Source of the DNA: Deinococcus hopiensis KR-140
GTDB lineage: Bacteria; Deinococcota; Deinococci; Deinococcales; Deinococcaceae
NCBI GenBank assembly: GCA_943327755.2
Contig: CALPYF020000001.1
Location: forward strand, 173,129 to 237,128
Reading direction: 5' to 3'
Length of the DNA: 64,000 bases
Notes under the pieces: generated by a model
What the model was told of the DNA's origin: nothing
Seen by the model: only the letters and a program-made list of their open reading frames with translations
Database searches by the model: none
Part shown: in pieces, positions 13,254-25,020 of the stretch
Position numbering within the stretch: position 1 is the first letter of the stretch
How the letters are laid out: each line of letters starts with the position of its first letter
Position numbers and translations under genes: made by a program

Positions 13254-15074
13254 ATGCGCCCCGCCCTGCCCGCCCTGCTCCTGGGCACCGCCCTGCTCAC
13301 CCTCGGCGCGGCCCCCGCCGCCACCCCCAGCCCCGCCACCGCCAGCGCGCCCGGCATCCTCGTCGCGTACCCGCCCGAAGGGCACCGGGTCGCGTTCGAC
13401 CACGTCATTCTGGAGGGCATGGTCCCGCCCGGCGCGACCCTCACCGTCAGCGGCACGCCCGTCCCCACCGGCCCCGACGGGCTGTACATCAGCTGGTTCC
13501 CGCTGAAGCCCGGCGTGAACGACCTGCGCCTGATCGCCCGCACCCCCGCCCGCCCCGGCCAGAGCGCCCGCAGTACCACGCGTATCCTGCGCGTCACCCG
13601 CACCGTCCCCCGCACGCTGCCCGCCGCGCCCACCACCATCACCCGCGCCAGCATCACGCCCGCGCAGCCCACCGAACTGTGGGACCCCGCCGGGGACACC
13701 CCCCAGGACCGGCAGATTCCCGTGCGCTTCCAGGGCAGCCCCGGCGGCCGCGCCAGCGCCCGCATCGCCAGCCTGCCCCCACAACCCCTGCGTGAAGGCC
13801 CAGCAGGAACGTACAGCGGCACCCTCGACGTGCCCCCCACCGCCCGCCTGAGCAGCGCCACCCTCACCGTCACCCTCACCGGCCGCGACGGGCGCACCAC
13901 CAGCGCCCCCGCCCCCGGCCCCGTCACCAGCGCCCCCGGCACCGCCCGCACCGTCACCACCCCACCCGGCACCATCCCCGGCCCCGGCCTGAATGCCAGC
14001 AGCACCCGCCTCACCACCACCCAGGGCGCACCCCTCCTGTACCCCCGCGACGGCACCACGTACCGCGCCGTCGGCCGCACCGGCGACGACCTGCGCGTCC
14101 GCCTCGCCTCCGGCACCAGCGCCTTGATCACCGCCAGCCAGACCACCCCACTCGGCTTCACTCCACCCCCCGCCCCAGGCGGCGGCCCCCTCACCCTCAG
14201 CAGCACCCCCGACCAGCTCCAGCTACACCTCCCGCTCGGCACCGCCCGGCCCCCCTTCACCCTCACCCAGACCGGCGACCGCACCCTGCGCCTCACCCTG
14301 TACGCCACCCCTGGCCAACCCCTCACCCCACCCGACCCCGTCGACCCCCACCTCGCCCGCCTTACGATCAGCACCCCCACCCCCGGTGTCACCCAACTCG
14401 ACCTCACCCTCACCCACCCCATCTGGGGCTTCCACGCCGACCATGACGACCAGGGCCTCCTCCTCACCACCCGCCAGCCCCCCACCCCCGACCCCACCCG
14501 ACCCCTCCAGGGCCGCGCTATCACGCTCGACCCTGGCCACGGCGGCACCCAGAACGGCGGCGCCGGCAGCCTCGGCACGCCCGAGAAGAACCTCACCCTC
14601 CCCATCACCCTCCTCACCGCCCAGCTCCTCCAGGCGCAGGGCGCCACCGTCATCCTCACCCGCGACACCGACACCACCCTCGGCCTCTACGAACGCGGCC
14701 TGATCGCCGAACAGGTTGGCAGCGACCTCCTCATCAGCATCCACGCCAACGCCCTCCCCGACGGCCGCGACCCCCGCGGCACCCGCGGCCCCGAGGTGTA
14801 TTTCACCCACCAGCAGGCCAGAGGCCCCGCGCAGGCCATCCTCACCGCCCTCCGCGCTGGCCTCCCCGATCTCGGCCCCGGCGCCGGACTCAAACCCGAC
14901 GCCGACCTCGCCCTCACCCGCCCCACCACCCAACCCAGTCTCCTCGTGGAAACCGGGTACCTCACCGACCCCGGCAACCTCCGCCTCCTCAACAACCCAG
15001 ACGGACAACGGCGCATCGCGCAGGCCATCGCCGACGGCATCAGCGCGTACTACGCGGGGCTGGCGGGGCGGTAG
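13254..15074 (+). CDS. N-acetylmuramoyl-L-alanine amidase (Amidase_3)
   Basis: A 606-aa exported enzyme that cleaves the bond between MurNAc and the stem peptide. A signal peptide (LPALLLGTALLTLGAAPAA) comes first. An Ig-like segment follows at ~40-125, then Thr/Pro-rich linkers and an AMIN-like beta region around 300-410. The zinc amidase domain fills the last ~185 residues. Its metal and catalytic residues are visible: His in DPGHGG, Glu in PEKNL, His in SIHAN and Glu in VETGYL. Start ATG 13254 begins the signal peptide; only a weak TATCCC lies upstream. Probably acts in septal or daughter-cell wall processing. Confidence 0.92.
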   Translation: MRPALPALLLGTALLTLGAAPAATPSPATASAPGILVAYPPEGHRVAFDHVILEGMVPPGATLTVSGTPVPTGPDGLYISWFPLKPGVNDLRLIARTPARPGQSARSTTRILRVTRTVPRTLPAAPTTITRASITPAQPTELWDPAGDTPQDRQIPVRFQGSPGGRASARIASLPPQPLREGPAGTYSGTLDVPPTARLSSATLTVTLTGRDGRTTSAPAPGPVTSAPGTARTVTTPPGTIPGPGLNASSTRLTTTQGAPLLYPRDGTTYRAVGRTGDDLRVRLASGTSALITASQTTPLGFTPPPAPGGGPLTLSSTPDQLQLHLPLGTARPPFTLTQTGDRTLRLTLYATPGQPLTPPDPVDPHLARLTISTPTPGVTQLDLTLTHPIWGFHADHDDQGLLLTTRQPPTPDPTRPLQGRAITLDPGHGGTQNGGAGSLGTPEKNLTLPITLLTAQLLQAQGATVILTRDTDTTLGLYERGLIAEQVGSDLLISIHANALPDGRDPRGTRGPEVYFTHQQARGPAQAILTALRAGLPDLGPGAGLKPDADLALTRPTTQPSLLVETGYLTDPGNLRLLNNPDGQRRIAQAIADGISAYYAGLAGR

Positions 15075-15100
15075 GGATTCGGGGCTGGATTGGAATGGTT

Positions 15101-15605
15101 GCGCCTGGCGGCGGGCTTCCCCACCCCCCAGCCCCCTACCCCAGAGGGGCAGGGGGGGCTTACGTTGGCACTGGGCAAGAGTTGTTCCTGATGCGGCGGT
15201 CCTGTATTGGGCGGTGACGTGTCCGGCCTTGACGCCATCCTCCGGCCCCCGTAAGGCCCGCGCGCTGCGCGCACGACGGCCGGTGGGGGTCTGCGGTCGC
15301 TGGCTGGGCAACCTGAAGCGATCCGCTGATGGACTTTCAAAAGACCGCTCTGGCAGAAGCTCAAATAGTAGAACCTTCTGGGTCGCACCACGATGTGGGG
15401 GCAACCCATCATCGTGGCAACCGAGCCCGTCGTGCGCGCAGCGCGCGGGGCGCCCGCCGCGAAACCGGAGGTCTGCAGCCCCATCAGTGGCCGTCCCCGC
15501 CAGTCACCCACCGACCACCTCAGAGAAATACCTGCCCAGTGCAACGCTACTCCCCCTGCCCCCTGGGGTAGGGGGCTGGGGGGTGGGGAAGCCCGCCGCA
15601 GGCGC
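15101..15605. repeat. ~500-bp imperfect intergenic palindrome
   Basis: This 592-bp gap (15075-15666) carries no convincing gene. Outer arms 15101-15177 and 15533-15605 are reverse complements with few mismatches, including the run CTTCCCCACCCCCCAGCCCC and its mate. A second pair is a perfect 20-bp inverted repeat (15260-15279 with 15427-15446). Both pairs have the same centre, near 15353, so the whole segment is one decayed palindrome. A separate small hairpin (CCACGATG/CATCGTGG, 15388-15417) lies off-centre. It may be two head-to-head copies of an intergenic repeat or a palindromic non-autonomous element; no transposase remnant is seen. Confidence 0.75.
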
Positions 15606-15666
15606 AGCCCATCCAACTCAATTCCGGCATGCGGGGCAGCCCGCCACCAGCCCCAGTGAAGGGCCG

Positions 15667-16875
15667 TTACCGCCCGACAACCTCCTGCCCGTACACGGCG
15701 ATCAGCGCGTGGGCGAGTGGGGTGATGGCGTGGTCGGGGATGCCGGCGATGTTGATGCGGCCTTCGCGGGTGCCGTAGATGGCGTGGTGGTCGCGGAGGG
15801 TGTCCATCTGGTGGGGGGTGAGGGGGAGGAGGCTGAACATGCCCTGGTGGTGTTCGATGGTGAGGAGGTCGTGGGGGGCGCCTGCGTCGCGCAGGGCGTG
15901 TCCGAGGGCTTCGCGGACGGTGCGGATGCGGTCGCGCATGGTGTCGAGTTCCTGGTGCCAGGGGTGGGGGGTGTTCAGGAGGGTGGCGGCGATGGCGGCG
16001 CCGTGTTCGGGGGGCATGGAGTAGGTGCGGCGGGCGATGCCTTCGAGGACGCTGAGGACGGCAGTTTTCTCGTGTGGGTGGGGGACGAGGACGGTGGCGG
16101 TGCCGGTGCGTTCGCAGTACAGGCCCATGTTCTTGGAGCAGCTGGCGGCGATGAGGACGGTGCCGAGGTGGCGGGTCATGATCCGCAGGCCCTGGGCGTC
16201 CTCGTGCAGGCCCTGGCCGAGGCCCTGGTAGGCCATGTCGATCAGGGGGATGAGCCCGCGCCCCATGCAGTAGCTGGCGAGGGTGTGCCAGCTTTCCTCG
16301 CTGAGGTCGATGCCGGTGGGGTTGTGGCAGCAGCCCTGCACGAGGAGGATGTCGCCGGGCTGGGCGGCGTCGAGCGTGCCAAGCATGGGGGTGAGGTCTG
16401 TCGTGCCGGTGCCGTCGTCCTGCCAGGGGTATTCGGCGGTGAGGAGTCCGGCGGCGCGCATGAGGGGGTGGTGGTTGGCGTAGCCGGGGTTGGATGTCCA
16501 GACGGTCGCTTCGGGGTTGGCGCTGGCGATCAGGTCGGCGAGGGTGCGCAGGGCGCCGGTCCCGCCGACGGTCTGCACGGTCACGGTGCGATCCAGGGTG
16601 CGCTCCAGGGTGGGGGTGTGGTCGCCGAGGAGCAGGCGGGTCATGGCGGCGTTGAAGTCGGCGTTGCCGCTCAGGGGCCGGTAGACCTTGCTGGGGGCCG
16701 CGTCGGCGAGGGCGCGTTCGGCGTGCTGGACGGCGTTCAGGACGGGGGTGTGGCCGTGCGCGTCGCGGTAGATGCCGATGCCGAGGTTGAGTTTGTGGGG
16801 GCGGGGGTCGTCGCGGTGGGCGTCCTGCAGGGCCCAGAGGGGATCGAGGGGCAGGGGGCGCAGGTCACTGAACAT
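15667..16875 (-). CDS. Aromatic/aspartate-type aminotransferase (class I)
   Basis: A 402-aa PLP enzyme of the AspC/TyrB group. The whole chain follows family order: NLGIGIYRDAHG, KVYRPLSGNADF, SNPGYANHH, the CHNPTG motif (CCHNPTGID) and the Schiff-base lysine K248 in SCSKNMGLYCER. Substrates are probably aromatic amino acids or aspartate/glutamate; the sequence alone does not decide. Start ATG 16875 has AAAGGAG 7 nt upstream and overlaps the EamA gene by 11 bp, so the two are translationally coupled. Being paired with an exporter and an Lrp-type regulator suggests amino-acid catabolism or overflow control. Confidence 0.92.
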   Translation of the reverse strand: MFSDLRPLPLDPLWALQDAHRDDPRPHKLNLGIGIYRDAHGHTPVLNAVQHAERALADAAPSKVYRPLSGNADFNAAMTRLLLGDHTPTLERTLDRTVTVQTVGGTGALRTLADLIASANPEATVWTSNPGYANHHPLMRAAGLLTAEYPWQDDGTGTTDLTPMLGTLDAAQPGDILLVQGCCHNPTGIDLSEESWHTLASYCMGRGLIPLIDMAYQGLGQGLHEDAQGLRIMTRHLGTVLIAASCSKNMGLYCERTGTATVLVPHPHEKTAVLSVLEGIARRTYSMPPEHGAAIAATLLNTPHPWHQELDTMRDRIRTVREALGHALRDAGAPHDLLTIEHHQGMFSLLPLTPHQMDTLRDHHAIYGTREGRINIAGIPDHAITPLAHALIAVYGQEVVGR

Positions 16876-17812
16876 GGGCAGCTCCTTTGGTTCGGGTGGG
16901 CATGAGGTTGAAGATGAGGACGCCGGTGGTGACGATGGCGACGCCGATGGCGGACGCGAGGCTGGGTCGCTCGCCGAGCAGCGGGAGGGCCAGCAGGGTG
17001 GCGAGGACGGGCGCGAGGGCGCCGACCGTGGCGCAGCGCAGCGTGCCCAGGTGTTTCAGGGCGTACGGGTAGGTCAGGGACGCGACGAGGCCGACCCCGA
17101 GGCCCTGCACGGCGATGAACGGCAGCAGGCCTTGCCAGGGCACCTGCGTGAGGTGGCTGGGGAGCGTGCCGCTCAGCAGCAGCGGTGCCAGCAGCAGCAG
17201 CGAGGGGTACGTGACGAGCATGGCGACCCCCAGGGGATCGAGTCCGGCGCGGCGCATCCCGAGGGTGTAGCCGCCCCACAGCAGGCTGGCGCTCAGCAGC
17301 AGCGCGATCCCGGTCAGGGGGGAGGCGCCGACCGGGCCCAGCCCGGCGACCAGCAGGACGATGCCGAGGAGGATCAGGCCCAGGCCCGGCCGCTGGTTGG
17401 CGGTCACGCGGTCGCGGAACAGCAGGGCGCCGACCAGCACGACGGACAGCGGGGTGGTCCCGGCGACGAGGGCGCTGACGTGCGCGGCAGACGTGCTGGC
17501 CCCCCCGGCGGCGGCGATCAGGAAGAACGGCAGGCCCGCCCCGGCCATGATCATCAGCGCCGCGTGCGGGGGGACGCGCCGCAGCGCGGGCAGGCGCGAG
17601 GGCAGCAGCGGCAGCAGCAGCGCGGCGGGAATCAGGAAGCGGATCAGCGCCACGTCCCCCGGCGTCAGCGGTGAGTGCCCGATGGCGCGGATGGTCAGCG
17701 CGAAGGCCGCCCAGATGAGCACCGTGATGGTCAGGGCTGCCCAGCCGAGCAGCGCACCAGTGGGTAAGCCGCGCCCGGCGGCGCGCGGGAACGAGGGGTT
17801 CAGTTGAGTCAC
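16865..17812 (-). CDS. EamA/DMT-family transporter
   Basis: A 315-aa inner-membrane protein with about ten hydrophobic helices in two EamA halves, the drug/metabolite transporter architecture. Helix-end motifs such as VALIRFLIPAALLL and TTPLSVVLVGALLFRDR are typical. Members export amino acids or metabolites. It overlaps the downstream aminotransferase start and is divergent from an Lrp/AsnC regulator 106 bp away, an arrangement common for amino-acid exporters. Start GTG 17812 has CCGGAG about 9 nt upstream. Substrate is inferred only from context. Confidence 0.88.
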   Translation of the reverse strand: MTQLNPSFPRAAGRGLPTGALLGWAALTITVLIWAAFALTIRAIGHSPLTPGDVALIRFLIPAALLLPLLPSRLPALRRVPPHAALMIMAGAGLPFFLIAAAGGASTSAAHVSALVAGTTPLSVVLVGALLFRDRVTANQRPGLGLILLGIVLLVAGLGPVGASPLTGIALLLSASLLWGGYTLGMRRAGLDPLGVAMLVTYPSLLLLAPLLLSGTLPSHLTQVPWQGLLPFIAVQGLGVGLVASLTYPYALKHLGTLRCATVGALAPVLATLLALPLLGERPSLASAIGVAIVTTGVLIFNLMPTRTKGAAHVQ

Positions 17813-17894
17813 GCCCGCATGCTCCGGTAACAGGTGGGTGCCGCCCCGGAATGGTCAGAAGCTGCCAAAACCTGCTGCCCTGGGCTGGATAAGG

Positions 17895-17907
17895 GGCAGA
17901 ATCTGCC
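17895..17907. promoter_or_regulatory. Palindromic operator candidate for the Lrp/AsnC regulator
   Basis: GGCAGAATCTGCC is a perfect 6+1+6 inverted repeat. It abuts a CACAAT -10-like box (17907-17912) that ends 6 nt before the lrp-type ATG at 17919. Further CTGCC half-sites occur just upstream (around 17861-17881), toward the divergent EamA gene. Confidence 0.6.
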
Positions 17908-17918
17908 ACAATTCACCC

Positions 17919-18377
17919 ATGGATGACCGTGACCGCCGCATCCTCGCCGCGCTGCAGGCGAACGGGCGCATCAGCAACCAGGACCTCGCGGATCAGGTGC
18001 ACCTCTCGCCGTCGCCGTGCCTGCGGCGCGTGCGGCAGCTGGAGGACTCCGGCGTCATCCAGGGGTACACCGCCCTCGTGGACGAGGAAGCGTACGGGCT
18101 GACCGTCACCGCGTTCGTCCGCGTGCGGCTCCAGCTGCACACGACCGCCAGCATCCACGCGTTCGAGGACGCCATCGCACGCATGGACGCCGTACTGGAC
18201 TGCTACGTCATGACCGGCGAGGCCGACTACCTCCTGCGGGTGCTCGTGGCGGACCTGAAAGCCTACGAGGCGTTCGTGCGCCGGGAACTGCACGCCGTGC
18301 CCGGCATCGCCTCCATCGACACCAGCTTCGCGTACGGCCGGGTGAAGCGCGCGACGGTGTACCCGCAGCTGGGGTGA
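17919..18377 (+). CDS. Lrp/AsnC family transcriptional regulator
   Basis: A 152-aa DNA-binding protein. The N-terminal HTH (residues 4-55: DRRILAALQANGRISNQDLA then LSPSPCLRRVRQLEDSGVI) is the classic AsnC fold. The C-terminal RAM/ligand domain contains VMTGEADYLLRVLV and ends with the conserved FAYGRVKRATVYP. It probably senses an amino acid and controls both itself and the divergent EamA-aminotransferase pair. A 13-bp palindrome sits between the genes, right at its own -10 region, consistent with autoregulation. Start ATG 17919 is 6 nt after CACAAT. Confidence 0.93.
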   Translation: MDDRDRRILAALQANGRISNQDLADQVHLSPSPCLRRVRQLEDSGVIQGYTALVDEEAYGLTVTAFVRVRLQLHTTASIHAFEDAIARMDAVLDCYVMTGEADYLLRVLVADLKAYEAFVRRELHAVPGIASIDTSFAYGRVKRATVYPQLG

Positions 18378-18506
18378 CAGGGGTGTAGGGAGTGGGGAGT
18401 GGGTCGGGGGTTGCGGGCGGAGGCGTCGCGTTCACGGACACCGCCCTCTCACGCCTGACCTCTTTACCATTTCCTGCGACCCTCACCTCACCTCGTGCGG
18501 CCCTGC

Positions 18507-18512
18507 TACCGT
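18507..18512 (+). promoter_or_regulatory. Leaderless -10 box of SDR gene
   Basis: TACCGT, 6 nt before the ATG at 18519. Confidence 0.55.
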
Positions 18513-18518
18513 CGGGCC

Positions 18519-19205
18519 ATGGGTGTTCGTCCGGTGACGGTGGTGACGGGTGCGGCGGGTGGGATCGGGGCGGCGCTGGCGCGGGAGCTGGCGCCGGGGC
18601 ATGACCTGATCCTGTCGGGCCGGAACGTGGGGGCGCTGGAGGCCCTGTGTGCGGAGGTGGGGGGGACGCCGCTGGTGCTGGACCTGACCCGCCCGGAGTC
18701 GTTCGAGGCGGCGCTGGCGGGGCTGGGGCGCGTGTCGAACGTAGTCCACAACGCTGGGGTGGTGGAACTGGGCGCGGTGGCGGAGCAGGGGCACGCGGTG
18801 TGGTCGCACACGCTGGCGGTGAATGTGGTCGCCCCGGCGGAACTGACGCGCCTGCTGCTGCCGCGCGTGCGCGCCGAGCGGGGGTCGGTGGTGTTCGTGA
18901 ACAGCGGCGCGGGCCTGCGCGCGAACGCGGGCTGGGGCAGTTACGCGGCGAGCAAGTTCGCCCTGAAGGCCCTGGCGGACGCGTTGCGTGAGGAGGAGGC
19001 CGCGCATGGCGTGCGGGTCACGAGCGTGTACCCGGGCCGCACGGCGACGCCCATGCAGGAGAAGGTGCGGTCGCAGGAGGGCGCGCCGTACACCCCGGAG
19101 GCGTTCGTGCGGCCGGAGTCGGTCGCAAAGCTGATCGCGTTCGCGCTGAACGCGCCCCGTGACGCGCTGCTGCCGGACCTGAGCGTCCGCCCCGGTCCGC
19201 AGTGA
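18519..19205 (+). CDS. Short-chain dehydrogenase/reductase
   Basis: A 228-aa NAD(P)-dependent oxidoreductase with the SDR layout: cofactor motif TGAAGGIGAAL (residues ~8-18), NAG at about 75 (VVHNAGVVE), catalytic Ser in FVNSGAGL and the YAASK motif near 145. PGRTATPMQ follows the catalytic site as in classical SDRs. Substrate unknown. Start ATG 18519 lies 6 nt after TACCGT. It heads a run of three same-strand genes (SDR, flavoprotein, HAD hydrolase) spaced 10 bp or overlapping, so they are probably one operon. Confidence 0.9.
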   Translation: MGVRPVTVVTGAAGGIGAALARELAPGHDLILSGRNVGALEALCAEVGGTPLVLDLTRPESFEAALAGLGRVSNVVHNAGVVELGAVAEQGHAVWSHTLAVNVVAPAELTRLLLPRVRAERGSVVFVNSGAGLRANAGWGSYAASKFALKALADALREEEAAHGVRVTSVYPGRTATPMQEKVRSQEGAPYTPEAFVRPESVAKLIAFALNAPRDALLPDLSVRPGPQ

Positions 19206-19215
19206 GTGGGCCGCA

Positions 19216-20232
19216 GTGAGTGGGGCGGAGGTCCCCGCGCCGCGTGCGGGTAAGGTCGTGCCGGGCCTGTGGGACGTGCTGGTCGTGGGGGCGGGCCCGG
19301 CGGGCCTGAGTGCGGCGTTGACGCTGGGCCGCTCGCGGCGCCGGGTGTTGCTGCTGGACGGCGGGCCGCCCCGTAACGCGAGCGTGTCGGCGGGGCACGG
19401 CCTCCTGACCCGTGACGGGATCAGCCCGGAAGAACTGAAGGCGGCGGCGCTGGCGGATCTGGAACCGTACGACGTGACGGTGCGGGGTGACAGCGCGCGC
19501 GAGGTCCGGCGGGTGGGCGAGTGCTTCGACGTGCGCGTCGGGGACGCGTGGCAGCGGACGCGGGTGCTGGTGTTCGCGACGGGCGTGCGGGACGTCCTGC
19601 CGCCGGTGCCGGGGTTGCGGGAACGCTGGGGGCAGGGCGTGTTCCACTGTCCGTACTGCGACGGCTGGGAGCACGAGGGCCGAGCCCTGGCCGTGTACGG
19701 GTCGGGGCAGTCGGCGCATCACCTCGCCCTGACGGTCCGGGCGTGGTCGGACCGCGTGACGCTGCTGTGCGACGGGGACCCGTGCCTGACGCCCGAGCAG
19801 GCGCTCGATCTGGAGCGGGTGGGCGTGACGGTCCGCACGCAGCCGGTGCGCCGCGTGAGTGGCGGCCCGCTGGAGGCCACCCCGGTGTGCGTGTCGTTCG
19901 TGGGTGCCCCGCCCCTGAGCGTGGACGCGGTGTTCCTCGCGCCCGAGCAGCAGGGTGGCAGCCACCTGCCCGCCGCGCTGGGCTGCGAGCTGGACGGGAA
20001 GGGCCGCGTGACCGTGGACGGCGATCAGGAGACCAGCCTGCCGGGCGTGTTCGCGATCGGGGATATGACGGGCGCGCCGCAGTACGTGGTGCAGGCGGCG
20101 GCGGCGGGCATGCACGCGGCGCAGGTGATCAACACGCGTCTGATCCACGCGGCGGTGCACTCCATGGGCGCGGCGTTCCACAAGAGCCCGGAGGACGAGG
20201 GGGACCGCGATCCCGCCAGCCGTGACGAGTGA
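19216..20232 (+). CDS. Thioredoxin reductase-like NAD(P)/FAD oxidoreductase
   Basis: A 338-aa flavoprotein. The FAD Rossmann motif VVGAGPAGLSAA is at ~23-35. The redox motif HCPYCDGWE (around residue 150) gives a CxxC in the position used by TrxB, but with the sequence of the thioredoxin reductase-like subgroup rather than CATC. A second nucleotide motif (YGSGQSAHH) and the C-terminal FAD motif VFAIGDM follow. Natural partner unknown; it may be a disulphide reductase or a related oxidoreductase. Start GTG 19216 is 10 bp after the SDR stop, and its end overlaps the HAD gene by 11 bp. Confidence 0.87.
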   Translation: MSGAEVPAPRAGKVVPGLWDVLVVGAGPAGLSAALTLGRSRRRVLLLDGGPPRNASVSAGHGLLTRDGISPEELKAAALADLEPYDVTVRGDSAREVRRVGECFDVRVGDAWQRTRVLVFATGVRDVLPPVPGLRERWGQGVFHCPYCDGWEHEGRALAVYGSGQSAHHLALTVRAWSDRVTLLCDGDPCLTPEQALDLERVGVTVRTQPVRRVSGGPLEATPVCVSFVGAPPLSVDAVFLAPEQQGGSHLPAALGCELDGKGRVTVDGDQETSLPGVFAIGDMTGAPQYVVQAAAAGMHAAQVINTRLIHAAVHSMGAAFHKSPEDEGDRDPASRDE

Positions 20233-20902
20233 CCAGCCCACGATCCGGGCGGTACTGTTCGATCTGGACGGCACCCTGCACGACCGCGCCGTCACGCTGC
20301 GCGCGTGGCTGGCCGGGCACGTCCGGCAGTTCGGCCTCCCGGCCGGGTACGCCGCGCGCTTCCTGAATCTGGAGGATCACGGCTACCGCCCGAAGGCGGA
20401 GGTGATCCCGCAGCTCGTGCAGGAGTTCGCGCTGCCGCACGACCCGTGCACCCTGCTCGACACCTACGCGGAGCACGTGCAGAACGCCGTCCCGATGGCC
20501 CACGCGCACGCTGTCCTGCGCGAACTGCGCGCCCGGGGCGTGCGGGTGGGGGTCGTCACGAACGGCTGGGAGAACCTCCAGCGCACCTGCGTGGACATAT
20601 GCGGCCTGACGGGGCTGATCGACGACCTCGTGATCAGCAAGGTGGTGGGCCTGAGCAAACCCGATCCGGCCATCTATCGGCTGGCGCTGGACCGCCTGGG
20701 CGTCCACGCGGATCAGGTGTGGTTCGTGGGCGACTCGCCCTGCAACGACATCGCCGGACCGCAGGCGGTCGGGCTGCGCGCCGCGTGGCTGTCCACCACC
20801 CACCCCCTGAATGGCGAGGTGCCGGACGCCACGCTGGGTGACCTGCGGGACGTCCTGACCCTGCCGGGCCTGCCGTCCCGCGCCGTCACTCGTCCGGCGT
20901 GA
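20222..20902 (+). CDS. HAD-family hydrolase
   Basis: A 226-aa haloacid-dehalogenase-type phosphatase. Motif I DLDGTL (residues ~16-21), motif II in VTNG, motif III Lys in SKPDPAIY and motif IV in WFVGDSPCNDIAG are all present. The helical cap after motif I marks it as a C1-cap subclass-I member, similar to phosphoglycolate or small-metabolite phosphatases. GTG 20222 overlaps the preceding flavoprotein by 11 bp, implying coupled translation. Its 3' end overlaps the convergent cupin-like gene by 17 bp. Confidence 0.9.
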   Translation: MTSDQPTIRAVLFDLDGTLHDRAVTLRAWLAGHVRQFGLPAGYAARFLNLEDHGYRPKAEVIPQLVQEFALPHDPCTLLDTYAEHVQNAVPMAHAHAVLRELRARGVRVGVVTNGWENLQRTCVDICGLTGLIDDLVISKVVGLSKPDPAIYRLALDRLGVHADQVWFVGDSPCNDIAGPQAVGLRAAWLSTTHPLNGEVPDATLGDLRDVLTLPGLPSRAVTRPA

Positions 20903-21206
20903 GGATCAGCACCGTGCCGTCCTTCGTCCCGAACGCCGTCCAGGGTTCCTCCGCGCGGACGCGGTAGCCCTCGGCGGGGCGCAGGCGCACGAAGTTACTC
21001 AGTGGCAGGTCCACGACCGCCTCGCCACTCAGGCACAGCAGCCAGCCGGTCTCGGCAGGCCCCGTCAGGGTGCCGGACAGATTCACGACGCGCACGCGCC
21101 CGCCGGGCAGCCGCACCCACTTGCCGGGACTGCCCTGCGCCAGCCGCGCCAGATGCAGGGATTGAGGAACATCAGGTTTCACGGGCGTCACAGTGCCGCA
21201 CGTCAT
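20886..21206 (-). CDS. Small cupin-like protein
   Basis: A 106-aa protein predicted as a single beta-barrel. The glycine/proline-spaced strands (GWLLCLSGEAVVDLPLSNFVRLRPAEGYRVRA) look like a cupin fold, but the usual metal-binding histidines are missing, so any enzymatic role is doubtful. The start is uncertain: ATG 21206 has neither Shine-Dalgarno nor a -10 box at leaderless distance, and GTG codons at 21191 or 21182 are alternatives. It converges with, and overlaps, the HAD gene. Confidence 0.6.
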   Translation of the reverse strand: MTCGTVTPVKPDVPQSLHLARLAQGSPGKWVRLPGGRVRVVNLSGTLTGPAETGWLLCLSGEAVVDLPLSNFVRLRPAEGYRVRAEEPWTAFGTKDGTVLILTPDE

Positions 21207-21290
21207 ATCACGCCCCGGCCCGCGCGGGGGCAGAAGGCCAGGAAACGACCAGGGGCGCGCGAGTCCACCACCAGGACGCGCGACTGAAAG

Positions 21291-21322
21291 GTCCCGCCGA
21301 CCTCCGGATGAGGTGGCGGGAC
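21291..21322 (-). terminator. Hairpin downstream of topA
   Basis: GTCCCGCC (21291-21298) pairs with GGCGGGAC (21315-21322), with an inner ACCTC/GAGGT stem. On the minus strand it is followed by CTTTC. Confidence 0.6.
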
Positions 21323-21338
21323 GCAGTGGGCTGAAGGT

Positions 21339-24251
<2,913 letters not shown>

Positions 24252-24427
24252 AGGCAGTGGTGCTCCCCGAAAGAAGTCAGGGGTGAGCGTAGCACGCCCC
24301 CCCTCACGCTTCCGGAAGAAGACGATCAATGCACCCTCATGGGCGGAGCGGCCACCCGCTACCCGGCCGGGCCCGCGCGCCCCACCCGGACGCCACAACA
24401 TCCTCAGGATTCAGATTTTCTTCATGC

Positions 24428-24433
24428 TACGCT
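24428..24433 (+). promoter_or_regulatory. Leaderless -10 box of YdcF-like gene
   Basis: TACGCT, 6 nt before the ATG at 24440. Confidence 0.55.
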
Positions 24434-24439
24434 GCCCGC

Positions 24440-25009
24440 ATGCGAGCCCGGGGCGCCACGCTCTCCATCATTCCCCTCGCGGTCACCGCCCTCCTCCTCA
24501 CGGGCTTCCTGACCGCGCCCCCCCTCCAGCTCCCCGCATCCGCCCCCAACGCCACCCTGATCGTCCTCGGGGCCGCGCAGTACGACGGTCGCCCCAGCCC
24601 CGCCTTCCAGCGCCGCCTCGACCACGCCCTGAGCCTCTACCGCCAGGGTCACGTCCGGCAGGTCGTCGTCACCGGCGGCCGCCAGCCCGGCGACCGCTAC
24701 ACCGAAGGACAGGTCGGTACCACCTACCTGCACGCCCGCGGCGTCCCCAGCGGCGCCCTGATCGCCGAGGAACGCAGCCGCACGACCGTCCAGAACCTCG
24801 AGAACGCCCGCGCCCAGCTGCCCGGCGGCACCCCCGTCACCCTCGTCACCGACGCCGCCCACGCCCCCCGCGCCCTCGCCCTGGCCCGCGCCCTGAACAT
24901 GAACGCCAACGTCAATGCCAGCCCCCTGAGCCCCCACACCAGCCGGCAGTACATCCTGCGGGAGAAACTCGCGCTGCTCGGTTACGCTCTGCTGGGCATC
25001 CGGCTGTAA
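24440..25009 (+). CDS. YdcF/SanA-like (DUF218) membrane-anchored protein
   Basis: A 189-aa protein with one N-terminal hydrophobic segment (LSIIPLAVTALLLTGFL) and a DUF218 domain. The domain shows IVLGAAQYDGRPSPAFQRRLDHAL, VVVTGGRQPGD, EERSRTTVQNLENA and VTDAAHAPRAL, the expected family order. DUF218 proteins of the SanA/ElyC type influence envelope barrier or cell-wall precursor metabolism. The neighbouring convergent murJ is also a cell-wall gene. Start ATG 24440 follows TACGCT by 6 nt. The exact reaction is unknown. Confidence 0.87.
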   Translation: MRARGATLSIIPLAVTALLLTGFLTAPPLQLPASAPNATLIVLGAAQYDGRPSPAFQRRLDHALSLYRQGHVRQVVVTGGRQPGDRYTEGQVGTTYLHARGVPSGALIAEERSRTTVQNLENARAQLPGGTPVTLVTDAAHAPRALALARALNMNANVNASPLSPHTSRQYILREKLALLGYALLGIRL

Positions 25010-25020
25010 GGACAAGAAGG

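Noticed and set aside
15050..15616. 188-residue minus-strand frame inside the palindrome
   Set aside because: Its ends repeat the same peptide as the opposite strand because of the inverted repeat (RRASPPPSPLP); no promoter or ribosome site.
14716..16905. Long + strand frames across the intergenic palindrome and the aminotransferase
   Set aside because: They read through the palindrome and antisense to a complete PLP enzyme; no motif.
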